Assembly: GCA_947493325.1 (NCBI GenBank)
Contig: CANLQI010000001.1
Coordinates: forward strand, 562,501-626,500
Reading direction: 5' to 3'
Source: an uncultured Sphingomonadaceae bacterium
Lineage (GTDB): Bacteria > Pseudomonadota > Alphaproteobacteria > Sphingomonadales > Sphingomonadaceae
Length of the DNA: 64,000 bases
Shown here: piece by piece, positions 8,838-18,210 of the stretch
Position numbering within the stretch: position 1 is the stretch's first letter
How the letters are laid out: each line of letters starts with the position of its first letter
Made by a program: the position numbers and the translations under genes
Notes under the pieces: model-generated
What the model was told of the DNA's origin: nothing
Seen by the model: only the letters and a program-made list of their open reading frames with translations
Databases searched by the model: none

Positions 8838-10193
8838 CTATTGGGCGTCTGCAACGATTTGACGTGTAAATTCTTCTATATTGAATCGGGCTTCTCGCGT
8901 GTCATAGCCGCGCCGGACAATCACCATTTCCATTGAGGGGATGATGATCAGATACTGACCGCGATTGCCAAAGCCTGCAAATGTGTCCGCGGGAATACCT
9001 TCGGATGTATTCATCAGCCAGAATGTCGCGCCATATCCGAACTGCCGGTCCGGTTGTGGCCCCGATGGTGCAGTGACATAGGTGCGCCAGTTTTCCGGCA
9101 GCAGGCGTTGCTTCTTTCCCTGCCTGTCTTTCCAGACACCGTTGTTCAGATATAGCTGTCCCAGCCGGGCCAGATCGCGCGCAGTGGTCCATAGCTGGCT
9201 GGAAAGTATGTAATTATCCTGCCAGTCGGTTTCGGCGTAGGTCCGGGTCATGCCTGTTTTGCGGAAAAATGCATAAGGATCAAAGTCTGCATACTGCGCC
9301 TGCGCGCCGCGCACGGCCATGAGCGTATCATTATTGGCATAACGAAAATGCGAACCGGGCCTACGGATCAGCGGCCAGCTTGTGCTGCGTTGTCCGACAC
9401 TTGCCGCGCCCATATAGACTGGGTCGGTCCGGTTACCTGCGGTGTCGCTATATAATCCGCTCGCCATGCGCATCAGATTATCGAGTGTTATGCTTTTCCG
9501 ACTATCCCCAAAACCCTGCCATTCAAGTATTTGCGCAGGCTTATTCACATCAATGCTGCCGTTCAGCACTGCATGGCCGATCAGCGTACCTGCGATGGAT
9601 TTGGCCACGGACCAAGTACGCTGCCCGGTGTGTTTATCGTGGCCGGGCATATAGGCCTCAGCCGTAATTTTTCCGCCGCGCATGATTAATACCGCACTGG
9701 TTTTGCCACCAAAACCGCCATCAACTGCCTGTGACGCAAGTGCACCCATGGATTCATCCGGGGCTTTGGCATTGGCATCCCCCATCGGCCAGGGCAGCTC
9801 ATCATGAAATTCGCGCAGTTTTACGGTTGCACCCGTCTTGATGCCAGAAAAGCCAATGGGCAGCGAAGTGCAGCCGGTGCGGTGGTTCCAGATGGCGATA
9901 CGCGGCGGAGCATCATCGGCATAAGTAACCTTCACTTGCCGTTCTTTTTCGTCAATTTCAGTCTCAAGTGTGGGTACAATGTCGGCGATGCGCGGATATA
10001 TGCCTGTCAGTTCGTCACGCGCAATATTTTCCAGCGTTTTGCCCCCATTCCATAGCCCGGAGCAGGTGAATTGGGCTTTATACCCTGCAGAAAGCGCGCG
10101 ATTGTAGAGCAGGTCATCCGCATTGTTCTGCGCTGCGAGAGGCGCAGCGGTAAATGCCGCGATGATAAGCGCGCTAGCTGTCTTTCTTCGCAT
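8838..10193 (-). CDS. Exported serine hydrolase, beta-lactamase (class C-like) family
   Basis: A 451-residue protein with an N-terminal signal peptide (MRRKTASALII... cleaved after LAAQ). The serine-hydrolase fold starts near residue 165. S195-V-A-K198 is the nucleophile motif, RYANND supplies the Tyr-x-Asn, and GFGNRGQ near the end stands in for the KTG triad, as in esterase and peptidase relatives of AmpC. It is more likely a periplasmic esterase or D-amino peptidase than an antibiotic-resistance enzyme. The ATG at 10193 lies inside the last codons of rarA (20-base overlap), preceded by GGGAGAAAC. The frame is open further upstream within rarA but lacks a signal peptide there. Confidence 0.85.
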   Translation of the reverse strand: MRRKTASALIIAAFTAAPLAAQNNADDLLYNRALSAGYKAQFTCSGLWNGGKTLENIARDELTGIYPRIADIVPTLETEIDEKERQVKVTYADDAPPRIAIWNHRTGCTSLPIGFSGIKTGATVKLREFHDELPWPMGDANAKAPDESMGALASQAVDGGFGGKTSAVLIMRGGKITAEAYMPGHDKHTGQRTWSVAKSIAGTLIGHAVLNGSIDVNKPAQILEWQGFGDSRKSITLDNLMRMASGLYSDTAGNRTDPVYMGAASVGQRSTSWPLIRRPGSHFRYANNDTLMAVRGAQAQYADFDPYAFFRKTGMTRTYAETDWQDNYILSSQLWTTARDLARLGQLYLNNGVWKDRQGKKQRLLPENWRTYVTAPSGPQPDRQFGYGATFWLMNTSEGIPADTFAGFGNRGQYLIIIPSMEMVIVRRGYDTREARFNIEEFTRQIVADAQ

Positions 10194-11499
10194 GTCTGAG
10201 TTTCTCCCAATAGGCAATACGTTCAGCGATTTTGCGTTCAAAGCCGCGTTCGACCGGCGCATAATAAACTTGTGGTTCCATTTCTTTCGGCCAGTAATTG
10301 TCGCCGGAAAAACCATGTTCGCTTTCATGATCATAGCTGTAATCCTTGCCATAACCGATATCTTTCATCAGCTTTGTCGGCGCATTTAATATATTCTGCG
10401 GTGGCATAAGCGAGCCGGTCTCCTTTGCGGATTTCCACGCGGCTTTTTGCGCTTTGTAGGCGGCATTGGATTTCGGAGCAGTGGCGAGATAAATGCACGC
10501 CTGCGCAATGGCGAGCTCGCCTTCGGGGCTGCCCAGAAATTCATATGTATCCTTGGCAGCGAGACATTGATGCAAAGCTTCAGAATCGGCCAGACCAATA
10601 TCTTCGACAGCCATACGGACCAGCCGCCGCAGCACATAGAGCGGCTCTTCACCGGCCACCAGCATGCGGGCAAGATAATAGAGCGCCGCTTGCGGATCGG
10701 AACCACGCACCGATTTATGCAACGCGGAAATCAGGTTGTAATGCCCTTCGCGGTCCTTGTCATACACGGCAACACGGCGTTGCAGGAAACTGGCAAGACC
10801 GGCAGGATCGAGAGGTTCAGGAATATCAACCGAAAACAGTGTTTCAGCCTGGTTAAGCAGGAAGCGGCCATCACCGTCCGCGCTGGCGATAAGGGCATCG
10901 CGCGCGGCATCATCAACGGGCAGAGCGCACTCCATAAGCGTTTCTGCCCGGTTCAGAAGTTCACGCAGCGCATCTGTATCCAGCCGGTTGAGGATCAGTA
11001 CCTGTGCACGGCTGAGCAAGGCGGCGTTCAATTCAAAACTGGGATTTTCGGTGGTCGCGCCCACCAACGTCACTGTCCCTTTTTCAACATAGGGCAGGAA
11101 ACCGTCCTGCTGTGCGCGGTTGAACCGGTGGATCTCGTCCACGAATAATAGCATCTTTTTGCCTGTGCGTGCATATTGCTCTGCCTCGGCAAAGGCTTTC
11201 TTAAGATCCGCGACACCGGAAAAAACGGCGGAAATTGCTTTGTAATGCATGCCGACTTCGCCCGCCAGAAGGCGCGCTATCGTGGTTTTGCCAGTTCCGG
11301 GCGGCCCCCAGAATATGATGGAGGACAATCTGCCTGCCGCGACCATGCGGCCAATGGCACCATCCGGCCCGGTAATATGCTGCTGTCCGATGACATCGGA
11401 AAGCTGCTGCGGACGCAACCGGTCCGCAAGCGGGGCATTTGCACCCGGAGCGGATGTGCTTTTTGCTTGATTTTCATCATGTCCGAAAAGATCACTCAT
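10174..11499 (-). CDS. rarA: Replication-associated recombination protein A (RarA/MgsA)
   Basis: A 441-residue AAA+ ATPase of the clamp-loader group. It carries RPQQLSDVIGQ, Walker A GPPGTGKT (residues 65-72), Walker B LLFVDEIHRF, sensor-1 GATTENPSFE, and the C-terminal tetramerisation region with YLARMLVAGEEPLYVLRRLVR. RarA binds SSB-coated gaps and acts at stalled forks. Length matches the family. ATG 11499 was chosen because MSDLFG is the usual start; earlier codons in the frame are non-homologous. The gene is followed by the overlapping serine hydrolase and diverges from the small membrane protein gene at 11601. Confidence 0.95.
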   Translation of the reverse strand: MSDLFGHDENQAKSTSAPGANAPLADRLRPQQLSDVIGQQHITGPDGAIGRMVAAGRLSSIIFWGPPGTGKTTIARLLAGEVGMHYKAISAVFSGVADLKKAFAEAEQYARTGKKMLLFVDEIHRFNRAQQDGFLPYVEKGTVTLVGATTENPSFELNAALLSRAQVLILNRLDTDALRELLNRAETLMECALPVDDAARDALIASADGDGRFLLNQAETLFSVDIPEPLDPAGLASFLQRRVAVYDKDREGHYNLISALHKSVRGSDPQAALYYLARMLVAGEEPLYVLRRLVRMAVEDIGLADSEALHQCLAAKDTYEFLGSPEGELAIAQACIYLATAPKSNAAYKAQKAAWKSAKETGSLMPPQNILNAPTKLMKDIGYGKDYSYDHESEHGFSGDNYWPKEMEPQVYYAPVERGFERKIAERIAYWEKLRHAKKDS

Positions 11500-11600
11500 A
11501 TCGCTGACCTTAAAGCAGAACTCCTGCGCGATACACAACGAATTTGCAGCGTAATAATATTGCGTATATGGTGTGGTAAATAATATCAGGGGAGAAGAAA

Positions 11601-12032
11601 ATGAATATTGGCGTGAAAACACCGTGGTGGTTCTGGCTTGTCGCTATTGTCTCGCTACTCTGGAATGCGGGCGGCATCATCAGTTATCTAAGCACAGAGC
11701 TGGGATACCTTGAAAATCTGGAAATGCCCGCGGAACAGCGCGAATATTTCTATGCTTTCCCGGCATGGGCTGTCGCATTTTGGGCTTTGGGTGTGTGGGG
11801 CGCTTTTTTCGGCTCGCTGGCGCTGCTTTTGAAAAGCAGGTTTGCAGTTGCGCTTTATGCCATCTCTATAATCGGATTGGTTGGAACGACCTATTATCAG
11901 CATATAGCGTCTGAATTGCCGGCCAGTATGGATACCAGTGGACAGATGATGTTTGCCGCGGCGATATGGATCATCACTTTTGGTCTGCTGTTTTTCTCCA
12001 TTGCGATGCGCAATAGGGGCATATTGCGGTAA
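11601..12032 (+). CDS. Small four-helix membrane protein
   Basis: 143 residues with four hydrophobic helices (about 9-29, 52-75, 80-98 and 115-135). The N-terminal KTPWWFWLVAIVSLLWNAGG and the YAFPAWAVAFWALGVWGAFFGSLALLL segment are typical of a family of small proteins common in sphingomonads and flavobacteria, sometimes loosely named sugar transporter. No function is known. A strong GGGGAGAAG site precedes the ATG. It converges with the glycosyltransferase gene one base downstream. Confidence 0.7.
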   Translation: MNIGVKTPWWFWLVAIVSLLWNAGGIISYLSTELGYLENLEMPAEQREYFYAFPAWAVAFWALGVWGAFFGSLALLLKSRFAVALYAISIIGLVGTTYYQHIASELPASMDTSGQMMFAAAIWIITFGLLFFSIAMRNRGILR

Positions 12033-12033
12033 T

Positions 12034-13212
12034 CTATCGCAATGCATCCGGCTTGGGAGGGCCGCTGCCCTCTCTTTGCCGGATAAGGCGGATATATGTA
12101 TCGGCGAGCGCACCATTAATCCGGTCCCAGCCATATTTTTCCGAACGCTTTGCACCGGCGGCACCGCGCTTGGCACGTATTTCCGGATATTCGCAATAAT
12201 GCTGCAAAGCATCGGCAAAATCCTGCGTGGCACCCGGGCGTATCAGCTTGCCGGAAACACCATGTTCGACCAGGCTTTGGCTGCCGGTTGCGCGCGCGGC
12301 CACAACGGGAACAGAACATGCCATCGCTTCCAATGTCACATTGCCGAATGTTTCAGTAATGCTGGGATTGAAGAATATATCCATGCTCGCCACCGCACGG
12401 CCCAGATCGGGGCCTGTCTGAAAACCCGCGAATACTGCATCAGGCAGGCGGTCCTCAAACCATCCGCGGGCAGGACCATCTCCGACGATCAGCACTTTAT
12501 GCTTTACCTTGCGGCGGATAAGACGGTCGATGGTGTCTGAATAGACATCCAGCCCTTTTTCCATCACCAAACGTCCGGTAAAGCCAATGACAGGCTCATC
12601 ATCGCGAATACCCAGGCTTTGCCGCCATGCCATATCACGCTTGCTGGCATCGAAAATATTGCGGTCCACACCGCGCGACCAGATGCCGACGTCATAGTTC
12701 ATGCGCTGTTCGCGTAGAACCTGTGCCATGGAATCGGACGGTGCAACCAGCGCGTCACAGCGGCGGTACAGCCGGCGCAGAACAGCTTCCAGCGGTGGTT
12801 CCATAAATGCCATATTATAATAACGCGGATATGTTTCGAACCGCGTGTGGACAGATCCGAGCACGGGCACATTATGTTTGCGCGCCCAGCGCACTGCACT
12901 GTGCCCCACCACATCGGGGCTGCTTATCTGTATGATGTTGGGCGCAAATTTTTCCAGATCGCGCTTGACGCTGGGAGAAATCATCATCGGGAAGCGGTAT
13001 TCATCGCGGCCCGGAAGTGCGAAGGACGGGATGCTGACAAGATCGCCCGCCGGTTCAAACGCAGGTGTATCGGTGGTGGGCGAATACACACGCACGGCGG
13101 CGCCTTTATCCAAAAGCCAGCTGACAAGGCGATTAAGTGCCTGGTTCGCGCCATCGCGCACATAATTATAGTTGCCGCTGAACAGGGCAAGCCGAAGATC
13201 ACTAATTTCCAT
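12034..13212 (-). CDS. Glycosyltransferase, GT4 family
   Basis: About 392 residues with two Rossmann domains (GT-B fold). The N-terminal part has ALFSGNYNYVRDGANQALNRL for acceptor binding. The C-terminal part has GFTGRLVMEKGLD, VLIVGDGPAR, and the donor-binding signature SITETFGNVTLEAMACSVPVVA with the E-x7-E pair. The closest general type is the MgtA/SqdX-like alpha-mannosyl/glycosyltransferases acting on lipids such as phosphatidylinositol or diacylglycerol. A glycolipid product is plausible, since sphingomonads replace LPS by glycosphingolipids, but this is inference. ATG 13212 was preferred; 13224 is in frame and also possible. Confidence 0.85.
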   Translation of the reverse strand: MEISDLRLALFSGNYNYVRDGANQALNRLVSWLLDKGAAVRVYSPTTDTPAFEPAGDLVSIPSFALPGRDEYRFPMMISPSVKRDLEKFAPNIIQISSPDVVGHSAVRWARKHNVPVLGSVHTRFETYPRYYNMAFMEPPLEAVLRRLYRRCDALVAPSDSMAQVLREQRMNYDVGIWSRGVDRNIFDASKRDMAWRQSLGIRDDEPVIGFTGRLVMEKGLDVYSDTIDRLIRRKVKHKVLIVGDGPARGWFEDRLPDAVFAGFQTGPDLGRAVASMDIFFNPSITETFGNVTLEAMACSVPVVAARATGSQSLVEHGVSGKLIRPGATQDFADALQHYCEYPEIRAKRGAAGAKRSEKYGWDRINGALADTYIRLIRQREGSGPPKPDALR

Positions 13213-13313
13213 GATGCGGGGCATTAGCCGATGGACGCACAATTGCCAATGGGAACTTGTTTGCAATTTCATGCGTATTGTTTGGCGATGATTTACGCAA
13301 AGGAGAAAACCGT

Positions 13314-13535
13314 ATGTCCAAAAGCTTTCAGACAAATCAATATGTCGAATGGGATTGGGGTAATGGCACTGCATCAGGCCAGATAGAGGAGAGGTTTGAA
13401 CGTGAAGTTACGCGCACATTGAAAGACAGTAAAGTCACCCGCAACGGCAGTGAGGACAACCCTGCCTATCTTATCAAGCAGGAAGATGGTGATCAGGTGC
13501 TCAAACTGGGATCAGAGTTACGCGCGAAAAATTGA
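13314..13535 (+). CDS. DUF2945 (HVA1/Tudor-like) small protein
   Basis: 73 residues beginning after a clear AAGGAG site at 13300. The QYVEWDWGNGTASGQIEERFE opening and the central AYLIKQEDGDQVLK segment match the DUF2945/hypervirulence-associated Tudor-like domain, a small beta-barrel of unknown ligand. The frame can be extended upstream to 13257, but the ribosome-binding site and homology support 13314. It is divergent from the glycosyltransferase and converges on ktrB. Confidence 0.75.
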   Translation: MSKSFQTNQYVEWDWGNGTASGQIEERFEREVTRTLKDSKVTRNGSEDNPAYLIKQEDGDQVLKLGSELRAKN

Positions 13536-13559
13536 AGCTCTCAGCCTTAGTGTTGCTTT

Positions 13560-14918
13560 TTAACCCAGATAAATCTTGCTTTCCGGATATTTGATCCGTG
13601 TAGGTATCTGCGTAGCCAGGAAAAATCCCAGCGTGAGCGGTCCCACACGCCCTAGGAACATGAGCATCATAATGACCGCACGGCCCAATCCATCCAACTC
13701 GCCCGTTGCGCCGCGTGACAGGCCAACTGTGCCGAACGCACTTGTGACTTCGAAAGCAAGCCCAAGAAAATCGCCCTCATGCGTTATCGAAATGACGAAA
13801 ATGCCTGTAATCACTAACATGAGTGCCATTGTGGTGAGCGCCATCACTTTCATCGCCTGCTCAAGTGGGATGGAGCGACCAAAGGCGCGCATACGTGGAT
13901 GACGGCGGAAAAAAGCAATGGTTGCGAGTAGCAAAACGACAAAGGTCGTAACTTTGATGCCGCCCGCCGTCGATGTGCTGCCGCCGCCAATGACCATCAA
14001 TACCATGAACATCATCGCTGTGCTATCATCCATTGCGCCAATATCCGCAGTGTTAAATCCTGCGGTCCGTGTGGTTACGCCCTGAAACCAGCTCACCCAC
14101 AGTTTGTCACTGGCGCTGCTATATTGACCGAGCGTGCCTACGTTATTCCACTCCAAAGCGGCAAAACCTGCCACTGAAAATATGATCAGGCCCAGCGTTC
14201 CCGACAGCATAATCTTGCTGTGCAAATTTAGGCCATGCCAGCTTTTGGTGCGCACAATGTCTGAAATGACACTGAAACCCAGTCCGCCGACAATGAACAT
14301 CAACGGCACAACTATATTGATTATCGGGTTGGTCGCCCATTTGGTAAGACTGTCTGGCAATAGCGCAAAACCGGCATTATTAAAGGCTGAAATAGAGTGG
14401 AATATCGCATGCCACATGCCTTTGCCCCAGCCATATTCAGGTACAAAAACTGGCAGCATCAACACCGCGCCTATTATTTCACAGCCAACTACTACTTTGA
14501 TTATTATGCGAACCAGATAGAGCAGTTCGCCCAGCGAGGTCTGATTAAGATCATCGCGCAGGAATATGCGCTGGCTCATGCCGATGGGTAGCCCCAGTGA
14601 GGAAAGCACAAGCACCGCAAAAGTCATCAGCCCCAACCCGCCGAGTTGGATCAGCAGCGCAACGATGATCTGTCCAAATAATGTATAGGCACTTCCGGTA
14701 TCAACAACGATCAGACCCGTCACGGTGACAGCAGAACAAGCGGTGAAAAATGCATCGGACCATGTAATCGAATCCACTGTCGCAATTGGCAGCTTGAGGA
14801 GCAATGCGCCCACAGAAATCAATATTCCGTATAATAATGCCAATAAGGCCGGTGGCGGTATGCCTATCGAGCGACCCGATACAAGGCCGCTGATCGTTGA
14901 ACTGGATTTCCTGTCCAA
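13560..14918 (-). CDS. ktrB: Potassium uptake protein, TrkH/KtrB family
   Basis: A 452-residue integral membrane subunit with the four pore-loop repeats of the SKT superfamily. Selectivity-filter glycines are in VTVTGL, NNAGF, TTRTAGFN and FGTVGLS. A flexible GGGSTSTAGGIK gating loop lies in the third repeat, as in KtrB. Length fits KtrB better than TrkH (~480). It forms a K+ (Na+-coupled) uptake system in the inner membrane with the RCK subunit encoded 11 bases upstream (14930-15589), which shares its operon. Confidence 0.93.
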   Translation of the reverse strand: MDRKSSSTISGLVSGRSIGIPPPALLALLYGILISVGALLLKLPIATVDSITWSDAFFTACSAVTVTGLIVVDTGSAYTLFGQIIVALLIQLGGLGLMTFAVLVLSSLGLPIGMSQRIFLRDDLNQTSLGELLYLVRIIIKVVVGCEIIGAVLMLPVFVPEYGWGKGMWHAIFHSISAFNNAGFALLPDSLTKWATNPIINIVVPLMFIVGGLGFSVISDIVRTKSWHGLNLHSKIMLSGTLGLIIFSVAGFAALEWNNVGTLGQYSSASDKLWVSWFQGVTTRTAGFNTADIGAMDDSTAMMFMVLMVIGGGSTSTAGGIKVTTFVVLLLATIAFFRRHPRMRAFGRSIPLEQAMKVMALTTMALMLVITGIFVISITHEGDFLGLAFEVTSAFGTVGLSRGATGELDGLGRAVIMMLMFLGRVGPLTLGFFLATQIPTRIKYPESKIYLG

Positions 14919-14929
14919 GCCGCCGGATC

Positions 14930-15589
14930 CTATAAACGGTCGCTAAATGCGCGCATTGCGGAGCGTTCGCCGGTAATGATGAGCCTGTCACCGGTGAAAA
15001 GCCCTATATCACCATCGCATACAGCCAGAATTTCCCTGTCCCGGACAACTGCGAGACATCTAAGTCCAAAGCGATTCTCCAGCTCTATTGCCGACAGCGG
15101 TTTAGATTTGAAATCCGTGGGCAAAGCGATATCAGCAAGATATTGATCCTTGGCAAGCTGGATATAGTCCCGGATACGGGGATTATGCAGTCTTTGCGCG
15201 ATCTGCTCGCCTACTTCCTGTTCGGGCAATATGATTTCATGCGCGCCAAGCGCTTCTACAATGCGTTGGTGTTGCTTATCCAGAGCTTTGACATAGACTT
15301 CGTTAATACCCAATTCGCGCAAGTTCATTAGGCAAAGCAGACTGGCCTCAAGATTTTCGCCAATTGCCACGATAACCACATCATAACTGGCTACGCCGGC
15401 TTCTTTAAGTGCATTAATATCTGTGCCATCTGCGATAATTGCTTCGTTCACTTGCCCCAAACACGGCGTTACTTGCCGCTCATTGATGTCGATGCCCAAC
15501 ACATGGTCACCAAAGCGTGCAAGTTCGAGTGCAATCGTACTGCCAAAACTGCCCAGACCGATAACCGCGAATGTGCGTTTCTGTGCCAT
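14930..15589 (-). CDS. ktrA: Potassium uptake regulatory subunit, TrkA/KtrA family
   Basis: 219 residues. An N-terminal RCK (TrkA-N) Rossmann domain has the nucleotide-binding GLGSFG (residues 11-16) and GIDINE acidic end, and a C-terminal TrkA-C domain starts near residue 135. It is a cytoplasmic octameric ring that binds ATP/ADP (and possibly c-di-AMP) and gates KtrB. The short spacing to ktrB and same strand support one transcription unit. Length (219) is that of single-RCK KtrA. Confidence 0.93.
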   Translation of the reverse strand: MAQKRTFAVIGLGSFGSTIALELARFGDHVLGIDINERQVTPCLGQVNEAIIADGTDINALKEAGVASYDVVIVAIGENLEASLLCLMNLRELGINEVYVKALDKQHQRIVEALGAHEIILPEQEVGEQIAQRLHNPRIRDYIQLAKDQYLADIALPTDFKSKPLSAIELENRFGLRCLAVVRDREILAVCDGDIGLFTGDRLIITGERSAMRAFSDRL

Positions 15590-15649
15590 ACGATTGAATA
15601 TCCTTAACTATACGATTACCTGGTTAATATTACGGCTACGCTCAGATAT

Positions 15650-16594
15650 TTAGTTTTCACTTTTTTCTTCGTCCGATTTTGGATGCAACCGTAATCGTGT
15701 GACACGGCGATCGTCGCCTTCGACGATTTCTATTTGCCAGCCGCTTTCATGACGAAGTATCTGGCCCGCCTGCGGTACTTCCCCCGCCAGTACGAAGGCA
15801 AGGCCGCCGAGTGTGTCGACATCTTCCTCGACTTCGGCCAGATCGGGATCGACCAGTTTGGCGACATCATTCAGCTCGGCGCGTGCATCGGCATCCCACA
15901 TGCCGTTATCAAGCGGCGTGAGTATCGCCTCGGGCTCATCATCATGTTCGTCCTCAATCTCACCGACAATTTCTTCGACCAGGTCTTCAATGCTGACCAA
16001 TCCGTCTGTGCCCGAATATTCGTCCAGCACCACAGCCAGGTGCGTACGGGTCGCGCGCATTTCGGCAAGCAGGTCAAGCACACCCATGGATTGCGGTACA
16101 AAGCGCGGCTGGCGCATCAGCTGTGTCCATTTGGCGGGCGGCTTTTGGCCCGTCGCGATTATCGCGAACACGTCCTTGATATGGATCATGCCGATAATTT
16201 CATCGAGTGATTCGCGGTATACCGGCATCCGGCTATGGCCATGTTCGGCAAAGGCCTGCACGACTTCTTCAAAGCTCGCTTCTTCCGCAACGGCGATAAT
16301 ATCGCCGCGCGGCACCGCAACATCATCTACATCGCTTTCGCTGAAATGCAGCAGATTGCGTACCATTTCGCGTTCGACATGCGATAGGTCGCCATTCTCT
16401 GCCTCGGTTTGCGGTGCTCCGTTATCTTCGTGCTCGTCTATTACTTCTTCCAATTGCGCGCGGAGCGATTGGTCGGATTCATCGCGGAATAGCAGGGTCT
16501 TTATGCCCTGCCATATTCGTCCCCCGCCGCTATCATCTTCACCGGACTTGGCCGGGCTTTGCGCGGGTGCGTTACTACTGTCGCCTTCGGGCAT
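15650..16594 (-). CDS. corC: CorC/HlyC family protein with CBS pair
   Basis: 314 residues: an acidic N-terminus, two CBS domains (about 85-200) with VPRGDIIAV, HSRMPVYRESLDEIIGMIHIKDV and RTHLAVVLDEYSGTDGLVSIEDL, and the C-terminal CorC_HlyC domain (about 220-305). It has no membrane helices. The family is linked to Mg2+/Co2+ resistance and to ribosome-related functions through its conserved neighbourhood with ybeY and phoH. It starts 17 bases after ybeY. In many alphaproteobacteria lnt follows; here ktrA does. Confidence 0.92.
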   Translation of the reverse strand: MPEGDSSNAPAQSPAKSGEDDSGGGRIWQGIKTLLFRDESDQSLRAQLEEVIDEHEDNGAPQTEAENGDLSHVEREMVRNLLHFSESDVDDVAVPRGDIIAVAEEASFEEVVQAFAEHGHSRMPVYRESLDEIIGMIHIKDVFAIIATGQKPPAKWTQLMRQPRFVPQSMGVLDLLAEMRATRTHLAVVLDEYSGTDGLVSIEDLVEEIVGEIEDEHDDEPEAILTPLDNGMWDADARAELNDVAKLVDPDLAEVEEDVDTLGGLAFVLAGEVPQAGQILRHESGWQIEIVEGDDRRVTRLRLHPKSDEEKSEN

Positions 16595-16611
16595 GATGTG
16601 TATTCTGGCCT

Positions 16612-17139
16612 TTAATCGTTATCGTCATTGTTGGAATATGGGTTAGCAAGCCCCATGGATGCAAGTGCTTTTATTTCGAGTGCCTCCATAGTGCGCGCTT
16701 CGGCATCGTCCATGTGATCAAAGCCCAGCAGATGCAAAGTCCCGTGTACCATGAGATGCTGTGCGTGATCGGCAATGGATATGGCCTTTTCCTGCGCCTC
16801 ACGCGCGCAGGTTTCATAAGCCAATATGATGTCGCCCAGCAAAACCTCTCCATCATCGCTGTGCGACATGGCGGAGAGCAGGTCGGATTGCACCATCGGG
16901 AAAGACAACACGTTCGTGGGCCTGTCTTTCTGCCGGTAATCGCGGTTGAGCGCCTGCACTTCGGCATCATCGCTCATTTTGATGCTGACGGCAAATAGTG
17001 TGGGCTGGTCTACATATTGGCTATACGGGCTGAATGACACGGCGGTGCTTACACATTTGCGCGCAATGTCATGCCATGTTTCAGCATTTCCCGATCGGTC
17101 CGGCCAATGGCTGCTAATTGATGCATCTACGTCAAGCAT
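16612..17139 (-). CDS. ybeY: Endoribonuclease YbeY (16S rRNA 3'-end maturation)
   Basis: 175 residues with the family zinc signature H132-x3-H136-x5-H142 (HGTLHLLGFDH) and the NVLSFPM strand before it. YbeY is a metal-dependent RNase involved in 16S rRNA maturation and ribosome quality control. The gene lies between phoH (9 bases upstream) and corC, the standard order, and length is usual for alphaproteobacteria. Confidence 0.95.
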   Translation of the reverse strand: MLDVDASISSHWPDRSGNAETWHDIARKCVSTAVSFSPYSQYVDQPTLFAVSIKMSDDAEVQALNRDYRQKDRPTNVLSFPMVQSDLLSAMSHSDDGEVLLGDIILAYETCAREAQEKAISIADHAQHLMVHGTLHLLGFDHMDDAEARTMEALEIKALASMGLANPYSNNDDND

Positions 17140-17148
17140 TGCAGGGCT

Positions 17149-18210
17149 CTATGCATCCGGCCCTTCATAAGCCTTGACGATGCGGCCCACGATGGGGTGG
17201 CGTACCACATCGGCCGCGGTGAAGCGGATCATGGACATGCCCTCGACACCTTCGAGCCGCGATACCGCATCATGCAGTCCAGATTTATGGTCGCCGCCGG
17301 GCAGATCGACTTGTTTCGGGTCGCCGCACACCACCATCCGGCTGTTCATGCCGAACCGGGTGAGGAACATCTTCATCTGCGCAGGCGTCGTGTTTTGCGC
17401 CTCGTCCAATATGACAAAAGCATCGGCGAGCGTGCGGCCGCGCATGAAGGCGAGGGGCGCGATTTCAATTTCGCCGCTGGCAATGCGCCGCTCGACCTGT
17501 TCTGCAGGCAGTGTGTCATACAGGGCATCGTAAAGCGGGCGCAGATAGGGATCGACCTTGTCTTTCATATCACCGGGCAGGAAGCCCAGATGTTCGCCCG
17601 CTTCGACAGCCGGCCGTGACAGGATCAGCCGGTCTACCGAACCCGTAATCAGCTGCGACACGGCCTGCGCCACGGCCAGATATGTCTTGCCCGTACCAGC
17701 AGGCCCAAGCGCGAAAATAATATCGTCGCGGGCCAGTGATTCCATATATGGAACCTGCGTGGCCGAACGTGGCACAATGGTTTTTTTACGCGTGCGGATC
17801 ATTACAGAGGGCGGGGTCGCCACATCTTTTTTGACAATGCCGTCGAGCGTGGGTTCATGTGCCATACCGATTAAAGCCTCTACTGCGCCTGCATCAATAT
17901 CCTGTCCCTGTATGATGCGGTTATATAGCCCGGTGAGCACATCGCGTGCCTGTGCGACATCCTCTACATTGCCCTCAATCTGAATATGGTTTCCGCGCGC
18001 GGCGATATAGACGCCCAGACGGTTTTCAATGGTGACAAGGTTTTGATCAAATTCGCCAAATAATGTGCCGAGTACGGCAGGCTGGTCAAAGGCTATTTCG
18101 ATTTTGGCCTTGGCGGGGCCGGGGGCAAGCACATCCAATCCCGTATTTTCCGTAATGGGCTGGTTCGGATTGATTTTGGGCTTTTTGCCCTTCGCGCTTT
18201 TTTTCGCCAT
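17149..18210 (-). CDS. phoH: PhoH-like ATPase (YbeZ type)
   Basis: 353 residues. An N-terminal KH-like region (about 35-105) precedes a PhoH ATPase domain with Walker A GPAGTGKT (169-176), SRPAVEAGE, DAFVILDEAQN (Walker B) and GDPKQVDLP. This is the YbeZ form that works with YbeY. The ATG overlaps the miaB stop by one base (TAATG), indicating coupled translation. Confidence 0.94.
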   Translation of the reverse strand: MAKKSAKGKKPKINPNQPITENTGLDVLAPGPAKAKIEIAFDQPAVLGTLFGEFDQNLVTIENRLGVYIAARGNHIQIEGNVEDVAQARDVLTGLYNRIIQGQDIDAGAVEALIGMAHEPTLDGIVKKDVATPPSVMIRTRKKTIVPRSATQVPYMESLARDDIIFALGPAGTGKTYLAVAQAVSQLITGSVDRLILSRPAVEAGEHLGFLPGDMKDKVDPYLRPLYDALYDTLPAEQVERRIASGEIEIAPLAFMRGRTLADAFVILDEAQNTTPAQMKMFLTRFGMNSRMVVCGDPKQVDLPGGDHKSGLHDAVSRLEGVEGMSMIRFTAADVVRHPIVGRIVKAYEGPDA

